Shown: one piece after another, positions 28,158 to 34,815 of the stretch
How the letters are laid out: the number at the start of each line of letters is the position of its first letter
Numbering within the stretch: the first letter of the stretch is position 1
Source: Fimbriimonadaceae bacterium
GTDB lineage: Bacteria; Armatimonadota; Fimbriimonadia; Fimbriimonadales; Fimbriimonadaceae
Assembly (NCBI GenBank): GCA_024710805.1
Contig: JANJUB010000051.1
Coordinates: forward strand, 1-34,815
Length of the DNA: 34,815 nt
Direction of reading: 5' to 3'
Made by a program: the position numbers and the translations under genes
Notes under the pieces: model-generated
What the model saw: only the letters and a program-made list of their open reading frames with translations
What the model was told of the DNA's origin: nothing
The model's database searches: none

Positions 28158-28990
28158 AGATCCTTTTGATCGGCGGCTACGGCATGCTCGGTTCCGATCT
28201 GCGCGAGGAGTTCGTGCGGCGGGGATGGGAAGTGGCCGCGCCGACGCTCGAAGAGGTCGACATCACCGATCCGATCCAGGTTGCGGGATGTGCCGAGGTG
28301 GCCGGAGATTGGGTCGTCAACGCTGCCGCTTACACCGCGGTGGACAAGGCTGAGTCCGAACCTGACGAGGCGATGATGGTGAACGGCCTCGCGGTCGGTT
28401 ATCTCGGGCAAATGGCGGCGATGGCGGGGTCGAAGTTTCTGCACATCAGCACCGACTTTGTGTTCGATGGCACGAAGTCCGAGCCGTACACCGAAGACGA
28501 CGCCACGAACCCGCTGGGCGAATATGGACGTTCGAAGCTGGTCGGCGAAGAGCAGGCGCTCTCCCATGCGGGAGTTGTCGTGCGTACAGCGTGGCTGTTT
28601 GGTCCGAACGGCGGGAGCTTTCCGCGGACGATGATCCGGGTGGCGCGCGAGGGCAAACCACTGCGCGTCGTCGCCGATCAAACGGGCTGCCCGACCTACA
28701 CCCGGGACCTTGCCCGCGTCATCGCGGACCTCATCGCCAAGGACGCCTACCCCGGCGTGTACCATGCGGTCGGCCCCGATACAATGTCGTGGCATCAGTT
28801 CGCCGTGCGAACTCTAGAGGCAGCGGGTATCGACTACGAGGTCGCTCCCATCTCCACCGCCGACTACCCGACTCCGGCAAAGCGCCCCGCCTACAGCGTG
28901 CTGAGTACCGCGAAGATCGCGGCGATGGGAATCGCTCCGATGCGGCCGACCGACGAAGCGCTGGCCGAGTTTGTATCTCGGCTCGGCTAA
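28154..28990 (+). CDS. rfbD: dTDP-4-dehydrorhamnose reductase
   Basis: This 278-residue extended short-chain dehydrogenase makes dTDP-L-rhamnose, the last step of that sugar's synthesis. The N-terminal nucleotide-binding glycine motif is LIGGYGMLGSDL. ADVVNAAAYTAVD-type residues appear as VVNAAAYTAVDKAE, then STDFVFDG, the catalytic Tyr124-x3-Lys128 in EYGRSKLVGEE, RTAWLFGPNGGSFPRTM, and DQTGCPTYTRDLA. The ATG overlaps the glgA stop by 4 bases. rfbA, rfbB and rfbC are not nearby, so the pathway is dispersed. Confidence 0.94.
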   Translation: MKILLIGGYGMLGSDLREEFVRRGWEVAAPTLEEVDITDPIQVAGCAEVAGDWVVNAAAYTAVDKAESEPDEAMMVNGLAVGYLGQMAAMAGSKFLHISTDFVFDGTKSEPYTEDDATNPLGEYGRSKLVGEEQALSHAGVVVRTAWLFGPNGGSFPRTMIRVAREGKPLRVVADQTGCPTYTRDLARVIADLIAKDAYPGVYHAVGPDTMSWHQFAVRTLEAAGIDYEVAPISTADYPTPAKRPAYSVLSTAKIAAMGIAPMRPTDEALAEFVSRLG

Positions 28991-28998
28991 CGTATAAT
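28971..28998 (+). promoter_or_regulatory. Promoter of leuD
   Basis: A perfect TATAAT (28993-28998) lies 6 bases before the leuD GTG, with TTGTAT 16 bases further upstream (28971-28976, 3 of 6 matches). No ribosome binding site is present, so a leaderless transcript is expected. The -35 overlaps the last codons of rfbD. Confidence 0.7.
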
Positions 28999-29004
28999 CC
29001 TCTC

Positions 29005-29607
29005 GTGGCTGGATTCACGACGCACCGCGGACGCATCGCGGTTTACAACGCCGATCACGTCGACACCGATCGCATCATTCCTGCTCGGTTCCTCACGATG
29101 ATCACCCGCTCGGGCTATGGCGAGCTTGCCTTCAGCGATGTGCGCGGCCCCGAGTTTCCGCTCGATGCCCCCGAAGCCAAGGGCGCAACCCTCCTCGTCG
29201 CCGGAACCAACTTTGGCTGCGGATCTTCCCGAGAGCACGCGGTGTGGGCGCTTCAGCAAGCCGGTTACCAGTGCGTGATCGCCAAGAAGACCGCAGAGAC
29301 CCCCGGTTTCAGCGACATCTTCCGCCAAAACGCCGCAAACTGCGGCCTGCTCCTTATCGAACTGGAAGAAGCTGACCATGCCCAGTTGGTTCAAGCGGGA
29401 ACGGGAGCGCAGGTCGAGGTCGACCTACCCGCCCAGACCGTCTCCCTGAACGGCCAGAAGTTCCGATTTGAGATCAATGCCACGGTCAAGGACGCGATCG
29501 TTAAAGGGCTCGACCTGATCGGCACAACCATGGAGCTTGACGACGCGATTTCGCAGTACGAGGCGCGATCCACGGCCTACGTCCCCAAGGCGGAGACGGT
29601 CGCGTGA
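29005..29607 (+). CDS. leuD: 3-isopropylmalate dehydratase, small subunit
   Basis: This 200-residue aconitase-like swivel subunit of the leucine pathway enzyme LeuCD isomerises 2- to 3-isopropylmalate. Family marks: NADHVDTDRIIPARFL near the start, GTNFGCGSSREHAVWAL and GFSDIFRQNAANCGLLLI. The start is GTG at 29005, giving the usual length; the frame is open much further upstream through rfbD, but that part is a shadow. leuC is not in the window. A close paralogue, homoaconitase small subunit, cannot be excluded. The stop overlaps the DUF192 lipoprotein start (GTGA). Confidence 0.93.
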   Translation: MAGFTTHRGRIAVYNADHVDTDRIIPARFLTMITRSGYGELAFSDVRGPEFPLDAPEAKGATLLVAGTNFGCGSSREHAVWALQQAGYQCVIAKKTAETPGFSDIFRQNAANCGLLLIELEEADHAQLVQAGTGAQVEVDLPAQTVSLNGQKFRFEINATVKDAIVKGLDLIGTTMELDDAISQYEARSTAYVPKAETVA

Positions 29608-30206
29608 GAGCGTCCTGGTTCGTGTTCGCCGCGCTCGTGCTGGCCTCCTGCCAGTCGTCCACCCCCACAGCTTCCAATACCCCGACGCCCGAACCGGCTC
29701 CGAATCCGACACCCGTCGCGCCCGACCCCAAGCCGGCCGCGGTCACCCCGGAACCGGAGAAGCCCGTCGAAGAGCCGCAGAAGAAAGATCCCAGCCACAA
29801 CCCCTCACGCATCTATCAGGTGAAGGAGCTTGAGACCACGGTCGTTACGATCGGCAAGAACAAGCTGACCGCGTGGGTCATGGACACGGACTCCAAGCGT
29901 ACCGAGGGCATGATGTTCCTCCAGAAGAACGAGCTCAAGGCCAACTCCGCGATGCTGTTCGTGTTCCCCGACGAACTCGACCGCAGCTTCTGGATGCGAA
30001 ACACCTACGTGCCTCTGGACATCGCCTACATCGCCGCAAACGGCCGTATCGTCTCGGCGAAAGCGATGAAAGCGCTTGACGAGACCGGCGTGCCGAGCGA
30101 TGGCCCCGCAATGTATGTGCTGGAGATGCAGCAGGGTGCTTTCAAGCGGCTGGGGATCAAGGCCGGCATGAAGGCGATCATCGACCCGAAGGTCAAGTCG
30201 AAGTAG
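29604..30206 (+). CDS. DUF192 lipoprotein
   Basis: This 200-residue protein starts with a lipoprotein signal: hydrophobic WFVFAALVLASC with the lipobox LASC, giving Cys16 as the acylated residue. A long Pro/Thr/Glu/Ala-rich spacer (residues 17-70) follows. The DUF192 domain then includes RTEGMMFLQKNEL, MLFVFPDELDRSFWMRNTYVPLDIAYI and LEMQQGAFKRLGIKAGM. DUF192 proteins are common single-domain exported proteins of unknown molecular role. The GTG start overlaps leuD by 4 bases. Confidence 0.9.
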   Translation: MRASWFVFAALVLASCQSSTPTASNTPTPEPAPNPTPVAPDPKPAAVTPEPEKPVEEPQKKDPSHNPSRIYQVKELETTVVTIGKNKLTAWVMDTDSKRTEGMMFLQKNELKANSAMLFVFPDELDRSFWMRNTYVPLDIAYIAANGRIVSAKAMKALDETGVPSDGPAMYVLEMQQGAFKRLGIKAGMKAIIDPKVKSK

Positions 30207-30408
30207 CGTGACTCACTCTCTCCGCGGGTGAGGGGTGAAGCGTTCGGATCCACACGTCTGGGCGGTCCTGGGTAGCTGTACTCGCCCCACATGACATCAA
30301 CCCTCAGTCTCGCTTCGCGATCGAGCTCTACTTGAGAGGGAGTGTTCATTGCCGCGCGAGCCCAGCATCTCCGAGCTATTCCGTGCCATCCCAAGGTAGA
30401 ACCCGCCC
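30207..30408. other. Intergenic region before the DUF885 gene
   Basis: No convincing gene is seen here. A weak hairpin can be drawn from CTCAC and GTGAG at about 30213-30232 after the lipoprotein stop. Just before the DUF885 ATG, TAGAAC (30397-30402) lies 6 bases upstream of the start, matching the -10-like spacing seen before other genes in the window. AAGG at 30393-30396 is too far away to be a strong ribosome binding site. Confidence 0.4.
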
Positions 30409-32184
30409 ATGGCGATCCGTTCCACCCTTCTCGCCCTTGCCCTGCTGGCGGCGACGCCCGCAATGAGCCAGAATCCACCGATGGCTTCTCCGATTCCCCA
30501 CGAAGTGCCCAAGGTCGATCTCGGCGAGTGGACCCGAGGTAGCGACCTACAACCGGTCGTCGAGCGATTCGTCGCCGACCGCAATCTGCTCCGTCGCTCG
30601 CTCGCGATCAGCGGCAGCCCGCAGGGCCGCGCGACCTGGAAGACGTTCTACACCCAGTGGCAGAAAGAACTCGCCAAAGTGCCCTTTGCCAAGCTCACCT
30701 TCGATGGACAGGTCGACTACCTGCTGCTCAAGAACCACTTGGCCCGAGAAGCGCGGCAGAACGAGCTGAGCGAGCCCAAGGCGAAGGAAGGCGAGAAGTG
30801 GGTGCCGTTCGCCCAGACCATCTGGGACCTGCGCGAGAAGCTCCGCCGGATGGAGAAGATCGAGCCGGAGAAGCTGGCGACCGAGATCACCACACTCGAG
30901 AAGACCATCGCCGCCGAGTCTGCCAAAGTCGACAAAGCCAAGCCCGTCGATCGCGGACAGGCCAACCGCGCCATTCAGACCGCAACCACCGCCAAGGAAG
31001 AGTTGAAGGAGTGGTTCGACTTCTACAACGGTTACGACCCCATGTTCACCTGGTGGGTGGCGGAGCCCTACAAGCGCACGGATGCCGCGCTCGACGCGTT
31101 CATCGGCAAGCTGAAGGAGAAGCTGATCGCGAACCCCAAGGAAGAGGAGCGCGTACCGCCGATCGGCGCGGAGGGGCTCCAGGCCGACCTGACCGCCGAG
31201 ATGATCGTGTACTCAGCCGCCGAACTGGTGGAGATCGCGAACAAGGAGTACGCCTGGTGCGAAGCGGAGGCCAAGAAGGCGAGCCGCGCCTTGGGCTTCG
31301 GCGATGACTGGCACAAGGCGATGGAGCACGTAAAGGGACTCCATGTCGCGCCCGGCGAGCAGCCCGAGATGATCCGCGAAATGGCGATCGAAGCGATCGA
31401 CTATCTTGAGAAGCGCGACTTGCTGACCATCCCCGACCTCGCCAAGCAGACCTGGCGCATGACGATGATGTCGCCCGAGCGCCAGCGCACCAGCCCGTTC
31501 TTCCTGGGCGGCGAGGTGATCATGGTGTCGTTCCCGACGAACACGATGTCGCATGAAGAAAAGCTCATGAGCATGCGGGGCAACAATCGCCACTTCGCCC
31601 GCGCGACAGTGCATCACGAGCTTATCCCTGGGCATCACATGCAGGGCTTCATGACCGCGCGCTACCGGCCCTATCGCGGTCTGTTCAACACGCCGTTCTG
31701 GGTCGAAGGTTGGGCGCTGTATTGGGAGATGCTGCTGTGGGAGATGGGCTTCCCCGCGACACCCGAGAACAAGATGGGCATGCTTTTCTGGCGGATGCAC
31801 CGGTGCGCGCGGATCATCTTCTCACTGAGCTACCACCTCGGCACCATGACGCCGGAGCAATGCGTGGATCTGCTGGTCGAGAAGGTCCGCCACGAACGAT
31901 CCACTGCCGAGGCTGAGGTGCGCCGCAGTTTCAATGGTTCGTATCCTCCGCTCTACCAAGCCGCGTACATGCTGGGCGCGTTGCAGATTTGGCGGATGCG
32001 CGAGGAGTTGGTCGACACCGGCAAGATGAAGGAGAAGGAGTTCCACGACGCGTTGCTGAAGGAGGGTCCGATCCCGATCGAAATGATGCGGGCGATCTTC
32101 ACGAAGCAGAAGCTGTCGGCGGACTGGCAGCCTTCGTGGCGCTTCTATCCGGGCATCGAGAAGGGTGTTGCGAAGAAGAAGTAG
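30409..32184 (+). CDS. DUF885 family zinc-dependent peptidase-like protein
   Basis: This is a 591-residue exported protein. A signal peptide (MAIRSTLLALALLAATPAMSQ) is followed by a largely helical DUF885 domain. The metal motif is HHELIPGHH with His403, Glu404 and His409 (HE-xx-PGH, the family's signature). WVEGWALYWEMLLWE downstream supplies the candidate third ligand, Glu. RRSFNGSYPPLYQAAYMLGALQIW is the conserved C-terminal segment. DUF885 proteins are related to M2/M32-type gluzincins; few have tested substrates. It is followed by queE after 66 bases. Confidence 0.92.
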   Translation: MAIRSTLLALALLAATPAMSQNPPMASPIPHEVPKVDLGEWTRGSDLQPVVERFVADRNLLRRSLAISGSPQGRATWKTFYTQWQKELAKVPFAKLTFDGQVDYLLLKNHLAREARQNELSEPKAKEGEKWVPFAQTIWDLREKLRRMEKIEPEKLATEITTLEKTIAAESAKVDKAKPVDRGQANRAIQTATTAKEELKEWFDFYNGYDPMFTWWVAEPYKRTDAALDAFIGKLKEKLIANPKEEERVPPIGAEGLQADLTAEMIVYSAAELVEIANKEYAWCEAEAKKASRALGFGDDWHKAMEHVKGLHVAPGEQPEMIREMAIEAIDYLEKRDLLTIPDLAKQTWRMTMMSPERQRTSPFFLGGEVIMVSFPTNTMSHEEKLMSMRGNNRHFARATVHHELIPGHHMQGFMTARYRPYRGLFNTPFWVEGWALYWEMLLWEMGFPATPENKMGMLFWRMHRCARIIFSLSYHLGTMTPEQCVDLLVEKVRHERSTAEAEVRRSFNGSYPPLYQAAYMLGALQIWRMREELVDTGKMKEKEFHDALLKEGPIPIEMMRAIFTKQKLSADWQPSWRFYPGIEKGVAKKK

Positions 32185-32194
32185 CCGCCAAGCT

Positions 32195-32248
32195 CCCCCT
32201 CTCCTCTATGTGCACTTGTCTTCGCGGGGAGGGGGGTGGGGGGTGGGG
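32195..32248 (+). promoter_or_regulatory. G-quadruplex / hairpin leader in front of queE
   Basis: Four G-runs separated by single bases (G4-A-G6-T-G6-T-G4, 32226-32248) end two bases before the queE ATG and include its ribosome binding site. Upstream, CCCCCTCTCC (32195-32204) can pair with 32226-32235 (10 pairs with one G-U). The RNA can therefore form either a hairpin or a G-quadruplex at the translation start. Sequence-level observation; regulation is inferred. Confidence 0.55.
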
Positions 32249-32250
32249 AA

Positions 32251-32943
32251 ATGAACCTCCGCATCGCAGAAATCTTCACGTCCATCCAGGGCGAGGGCGA
32301 GCGGCTTGGCGTGCCCTCGGTGTTCGTCCGCATCAGCGGGTGCAACTTGCGGTGTCGTTGGTGCGATACGCCGTATGCCTCCTGGAATCCGGAAGGGCCG
32401 GTGCGAGCGGTGGCAGACATCCTTGACGAAGTTGCCGCGACGGGCGTGAAGGATGTCGTGGTGACCGGCGGAGAGCCGATGCTGTTCGACGCCGTCGAGC
32501 CCCTCCTGCACGGCTTGGCGGCCAACGGCCACTACGTAACGGTCGAGACGGCGGGCACAGTCTTCCGCGATGTGCCGATCGATCTGCTCTCGGTGAGCCC
32601 GAAGCTCGCGAACTCCACGCCCGACGATCCCGACTGGCGCGAGAGGCATGAAGCGACGAGGTCCGACCTGAACCCGCTCCGCCAACTGCTCGCGCAGTAT
32701 CGGCATCAGCTCAAGTTCGTGGTCGATCCGGACGACGATCTGGAGTCTCAAGATCGAGAGATCCACGCACTCTTGGAGACGGTCGGTGCCTCGGCTTCCA
32801 AGGTGATGATCATGGCCGAGGGCACCGACTCGGAGACCCTTCATCGGCGGGGACGGGTGTTGGTGGAGTGGTGTATCGAGCGCGGCTATCGGCTCACGCC
32901 TCGATTCCACGTCGATTTGTTTGGGAACACGCGCGGGACGTGA
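32251..32943 (+). CDS. queE: 7-carboxy-7-deazaguanine synthase
   Basis: This 230-residue radical SAM enzyme converts 6-carboxytetrahydropterin to 7-carboxy-7-deazaguanine, an intermediate of queuosine synthesis and of 7-deazaguanine DNA modification. The cluster motif CNLRCRWC is the C-x3-C-x2-C of the family. IFTSIQGEGERLGVPSVFVR, VVTGGEP and VETAGT are diagnostic. LSVSPKLANS and KFVVD mark the C-terminal half. queC, queD and queF are not nearby. The ATG at 32251 follows a G-rich tract serving as ribosome binding site; a frame from 32236 would start within the G-tract. Confidence 0.95.
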   Translation: MNLRIAEIFTSIQGEGERLGVPSVFVRISGCNLRCRWCDTPYASWNPEGPVRAVADILDEVAATGVKDVVVTGGEPMLFDAVEPLLHGLAANGHYVTVETAGTVFRDVPIDLLSVSPKLANSTPDDPDWRERHEATRSDLNPLRQLLAQYRHQLKFVVDPDDDLESQDREIHALLETVGASASKVMIMAEGTDSETLHRRGRVLVEWCIERGYRLTPRFHVDLFGNTRGT

Positions 32944-32951
32944 GGTATCAT
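32921..32951 (+). promoter_or_regulatory. Promoter of the tRNA-Ala gene
   Basis: TATCAT (32946-32951, 5 of 6 consensus) with TTGGGA (32921-32926, 4 of 6) 19 bases upstream, overlapping the queE end, lies 15 bases before the first base of the tRNA. The spacer is 2 bases longer than ideal. Confidence 0.5.
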
Positions 32952-32966
32952 ACACATCTCAGTCGT

Positions 32967-33042
<76 letters not shown>

Positions 33043-33070
33043 CGAACTCCAGTCCCCGATTACCCGCGGC

Positions 33071-34210
33071 CTAGTCAGACGTACCCGCGAATCGGTCGGC
33101 CTCGACAAACAGCTTCAACGTTGGTCGCTCGATCTGGATCGTGATGAGCATGGCCGTTCCAATGAGGGCGGCTGCTCCCACCAGCGCTCGATCCAACATC
33201 GACGGCGGACCGAGGTTGCTAAAGGTCCCGGCCAAGTAGACCATCGTCAAAAAGCACACGAAGAGGGCTAGCAGATACGGTGCGGCGGGCGTGTAACGGC
33301 CCAGTTCCCCTTGAACGACTGATTTTCGCAAAGCGCGCACCTGGCGACCGAGAATCGCTCGGTAGGAGAGGATCACACCAGCCAGCGTTGCGGCGATGAC
33401 CCAGCGACTTGGGGCGACCTGTTCCATTGGCAATCCGTAGCTTGCCATGTGCAGCAGCTTGATGAGCAGCATGCCTCCGAATCCCAGCACAACAAAGTCC
33501 TGGACACCACCGATCGCCGGATAGTCAGGAAATCTCACCACAAGCAAGAATGTGATCGACTTCAAGATCAAGAGCGATGACAACAGGGCCACAACACTGG
33601 TGATCATCAGGTGCCGTCGGACGTTCGCTACCAGGACCTGATCGAGGATGTCTGCCCGAGCCCTCAACCTGTCGAGTGCCGGATGATCCGCAAGCTTCGG
33701 GTCCTTGTCGAGTTCATGAACGATGAGAGCCACTGCGCCCGCTGACTCAAAGAACTCTCCAGAAGTACCATGCAGACCGATCATCTGACCCGCGATCTGC
33801 GACTGATCGAAACCCATCGCCTCCAGATACTGAGATACCTCGCCTTCGGCCCGGGTACGCGCCTGCTCGACCGAAACGGCTTGGGCATTAACTTCGGCCA
33901 GCATGAGCGCTCCAATAAAGCAGATAACGCTCGCCACCGCCAACGAGAGCGACACATGCCGCAACACCACGCCATGAGCCGCAACGTGCGCGCGGGTCGC
34001 CCGCTGAGCATCTAGGGCTTCGAGACCCAGCATGACGGCAAGAACCGTTATTGCGAATCCGCCGAGGCCTGCCAGCAGTCCGCTGTATCCGACGGACATC
34101 GAGCCATAGTCAAAGGGAAACGGGTCGGCTTTGGGGGTCGCAATCGCCAACGCAGTCGTCACAAAGGTCACGAACGCGAGGTAGTAGGCCCAAGTCGTAA
34201 TGCCGCGCAC
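33071..34210 (-). CDS. Polytopic membrane protein of unknown function
   Basis: This 379-residue protein has about seven or eight hydrophobic helices, in two groups. The first group includes YYLAFVTFVTTALAIA, LLAGLGGFAITVLAVMLGLEAL and SLAVASVICFIGALMLAEV. An extramembrane region (about 110-195) rich in Glu, Gln and Asp is probably helical. The second group includes LMITSVVALLSSLLIL, a FVVLGFGGMLLIKLL segment, VIAATLAGVILSYRAI, PYLLALFVCFLTMVYLAG and ALVGAAALIGTAMLITIQI. No family is recognised. The GTG start at 34210 is uncertain; no ribosome binding site is visible. It stands alone, convergent with the tRNA gene. Confidence 0.7.
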   Translation of the reverse strand: MRGITTWAYYLAFVTFVTTALAIATPKADPFPFDYGSMSVGYSGLLAGLGGFAITVLAVMLGLEALDAQRATRAHVAAHGVVLRHVSLSLAVASVICFIGALMLAEVNAQAVSVEQARTRAEGEVSQYLEAMGFDQSQIAGQMIGLHGTSGEFFESAGAVALIVHELDKDPKLADHPALDRLRARADILDQVLVANVRRHLMITSVVALLSSLLILKSITFLLVVRFPDYPAIGGVQDFVVLGFGGMLLIKLLHMASYGLPMEQVAPSRWVIAATLAGVILSYRAILGRQVRALRKSVVQGELGRYTPAAPYLLALFVCFLTMVYLAGTFSNLGPPSMLDRALVGAAALIGTAMLITIQIERPTLKLFVEADRFAGTSD

Positions 34211-34449
34211 TATTGTGAAGGACGGACCTGGTCGCTTCGTCGGTGCGCACCGGACGAGGGGTTCCCATCCTTACCCACGGCATGAGTGCGCGTTGCCAAG
34301 CACTAGAGGGACGCCTTGAACGTGGCGGTAAGCAGGCGCCATGCATGAGAGGTTACTGCACGCTCCAGCCGCAAGAGAGACTGCCTGATGCTGGCAGATA
34401 TGCGTGAGAGAGCACTCACCATGGATTCCATCCACTCCATAATGTCAGC
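34211..34449. other. Divergent intergenic region
   Basis: No convincing gene is seen in these 239 bases. CATAAT (34438-34443) lies 6 bases before the ATG at 34450 and is the likely -10 of the following gene, with no good -35. The sequence before the opposite gene (34210) contains CACAAT right at the GTG. Confidence 0.4.
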
Positions 34450-34815
34450 ATGAAAGTCATTGCGCTTCGCCTTCTCCCTGCCTTGGCGATTGCTTCCGCA
34501 GCCATGTTCTGTTCGCATGCAGAAGCTCAAGCGACTTCCCGAGGTTCGGTGGTTGTCTACCCCGTGGTTTTCGACAAGTCGGGTACCGACACCTCGCGGG
34601 CGAAGGCCAAGGAGGCGATGAACGAGATCTTCAAGAAAGGCGGATTCAAGGTGGTCGAGGAGACCGGCGCCGCCAAGACATGGAGCACGAAGAAGTTCTC
34701 GACACCGACGATCACGCGGCCACCGAGCAAGGAGAACCTCGTCTCGCTGGGCAAGTCGCTCGGCGTGAAGTACGTCTGCTCAGCCTCGGTGACCTTCCAC
34801 ACCCGCTCGATCTGG
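34450..34815 (+). CDS. Exported protein, 3' end beyond the window
   Basis: This frame of 122 codons has no stop before the window ends. It begins with a signal peptide (MKVIALRLLPALAIASAAMFCSHAEAQ). The following VVVYPVVFDKSG and KAKEAMNEIFKKGGFKVVEE, then ENLVSLGKSLGVKYVCSASVTF, follow the pattern of secreted alpha/beta domains of the TolB N-terminal or GNA1162 kind, where a strand, helix and conserved G-[VA]-[KD]-Y-V strand recur. The assignment is tentative. No ribosome binding site; CATAAT 6 bases upstream suggests a leaderless mRNA. Confidence 0.7.
   Translation, partial: MKVIALRLLPALAIASAAMFCSHAEAQATSRGSVVVYPVVFDKSGTDTSRAKAKEAMNEIFKKGGFKVVEETGAAKTWSTKKFSTPTITRPPSKENLVSLGKSLGVKYVCSASVTFHTRSIW

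Noticed and set aside
28591-29004. N-terminal extension of leuD through rfbD
   Set aside because: The frame is open but the translated extension is Arg-rich shadow of rfbD. LeuD of normal length begins at the GTG at 29005 right after a TATAAT box.

Overview
The window is GC-rich bacterial chromosome, densely coded on both strands, with no phage, transposase, CRISPR array or rRNA. Two PEP-CTERM proteins, a LeuD/GlgA/MurB/TsaB housekeeping set, a sigma-54 gene and several genes apparently read from leaderless transcripts point to a diderm environmental lineage. My best guess is Armatimonadota (Fimbriimonadia-like). That is an inference from gene content and style, not a phylogenetic result.

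Layout. 1-1295: two tandem, paralogous PEP-CTERM exported proteins (minus strand), each followed by a strong hairpin. 1296-4182 (minus): two overlapping ClpS-like adaptor genes downstream of a 758-residue two-domain aldehyde dehydrogenase that looks like bacterial ALDH16. 4222-9757 (minus): rpoN followed by rpoB, which ends at a good intrinsic terminator. rpoC is absent, so the usual rpoBC operon is split here. 9856-11486 (plus): pyrF and mutY with a 4-base GTGA overlap. 11470-14952 (minus): a secreted HExxH-containing protein apparently split by a one-base frameshift, a secreted hypothetical protein, and a Gfo/Idh/MocA oxidoreductase. 15137-15475: a small acidic protein, then a block of heptamer repeats that turns into its own inverted copy. 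15463-19500: divergent pair of an ANKH/MATE-like membrane protein and a P2-type cation ATPase.

19497-26466 (minus) is a long compact operon: DUF1080 protein, two bacterial-PH-domain membrane proteins (YdbS/YdbT-like), a GAF-GAF histidine kinase, a secreted hypothetical protein, tsaB and murB. Most junctions are 4-base ATGA/GTGA overlaps. 26706-30206 (plus): glgA, rfbD, leuD and a DUF192 lipoprotein; leuD has its own TATAAT box inside the end of the cluster. 30409-33042 (plus): a DUF885 metallopeptidase, queE (behind a G-quadruplex-type leader) and tRNA-Ala(GGC). 33071-34210 (minus) is an unrecognised polytopic membrane protein. 34450-34815 (plus) is the start of an exported protein cut by the window edge.

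The observations most worth a second look are the tandem ClpS-like pair with altered N-degron pocket residues, the solitary rpoB next to rpoN with rifampicin-site substitutions, the G-quadruplex/hairpin leader of queE, the repaired-by-one-base HExxH protein, the heptamer inverted array, and the recurring -10-like hexamer placed exactly 6 bases before start codons that lack a ribosome binding site.
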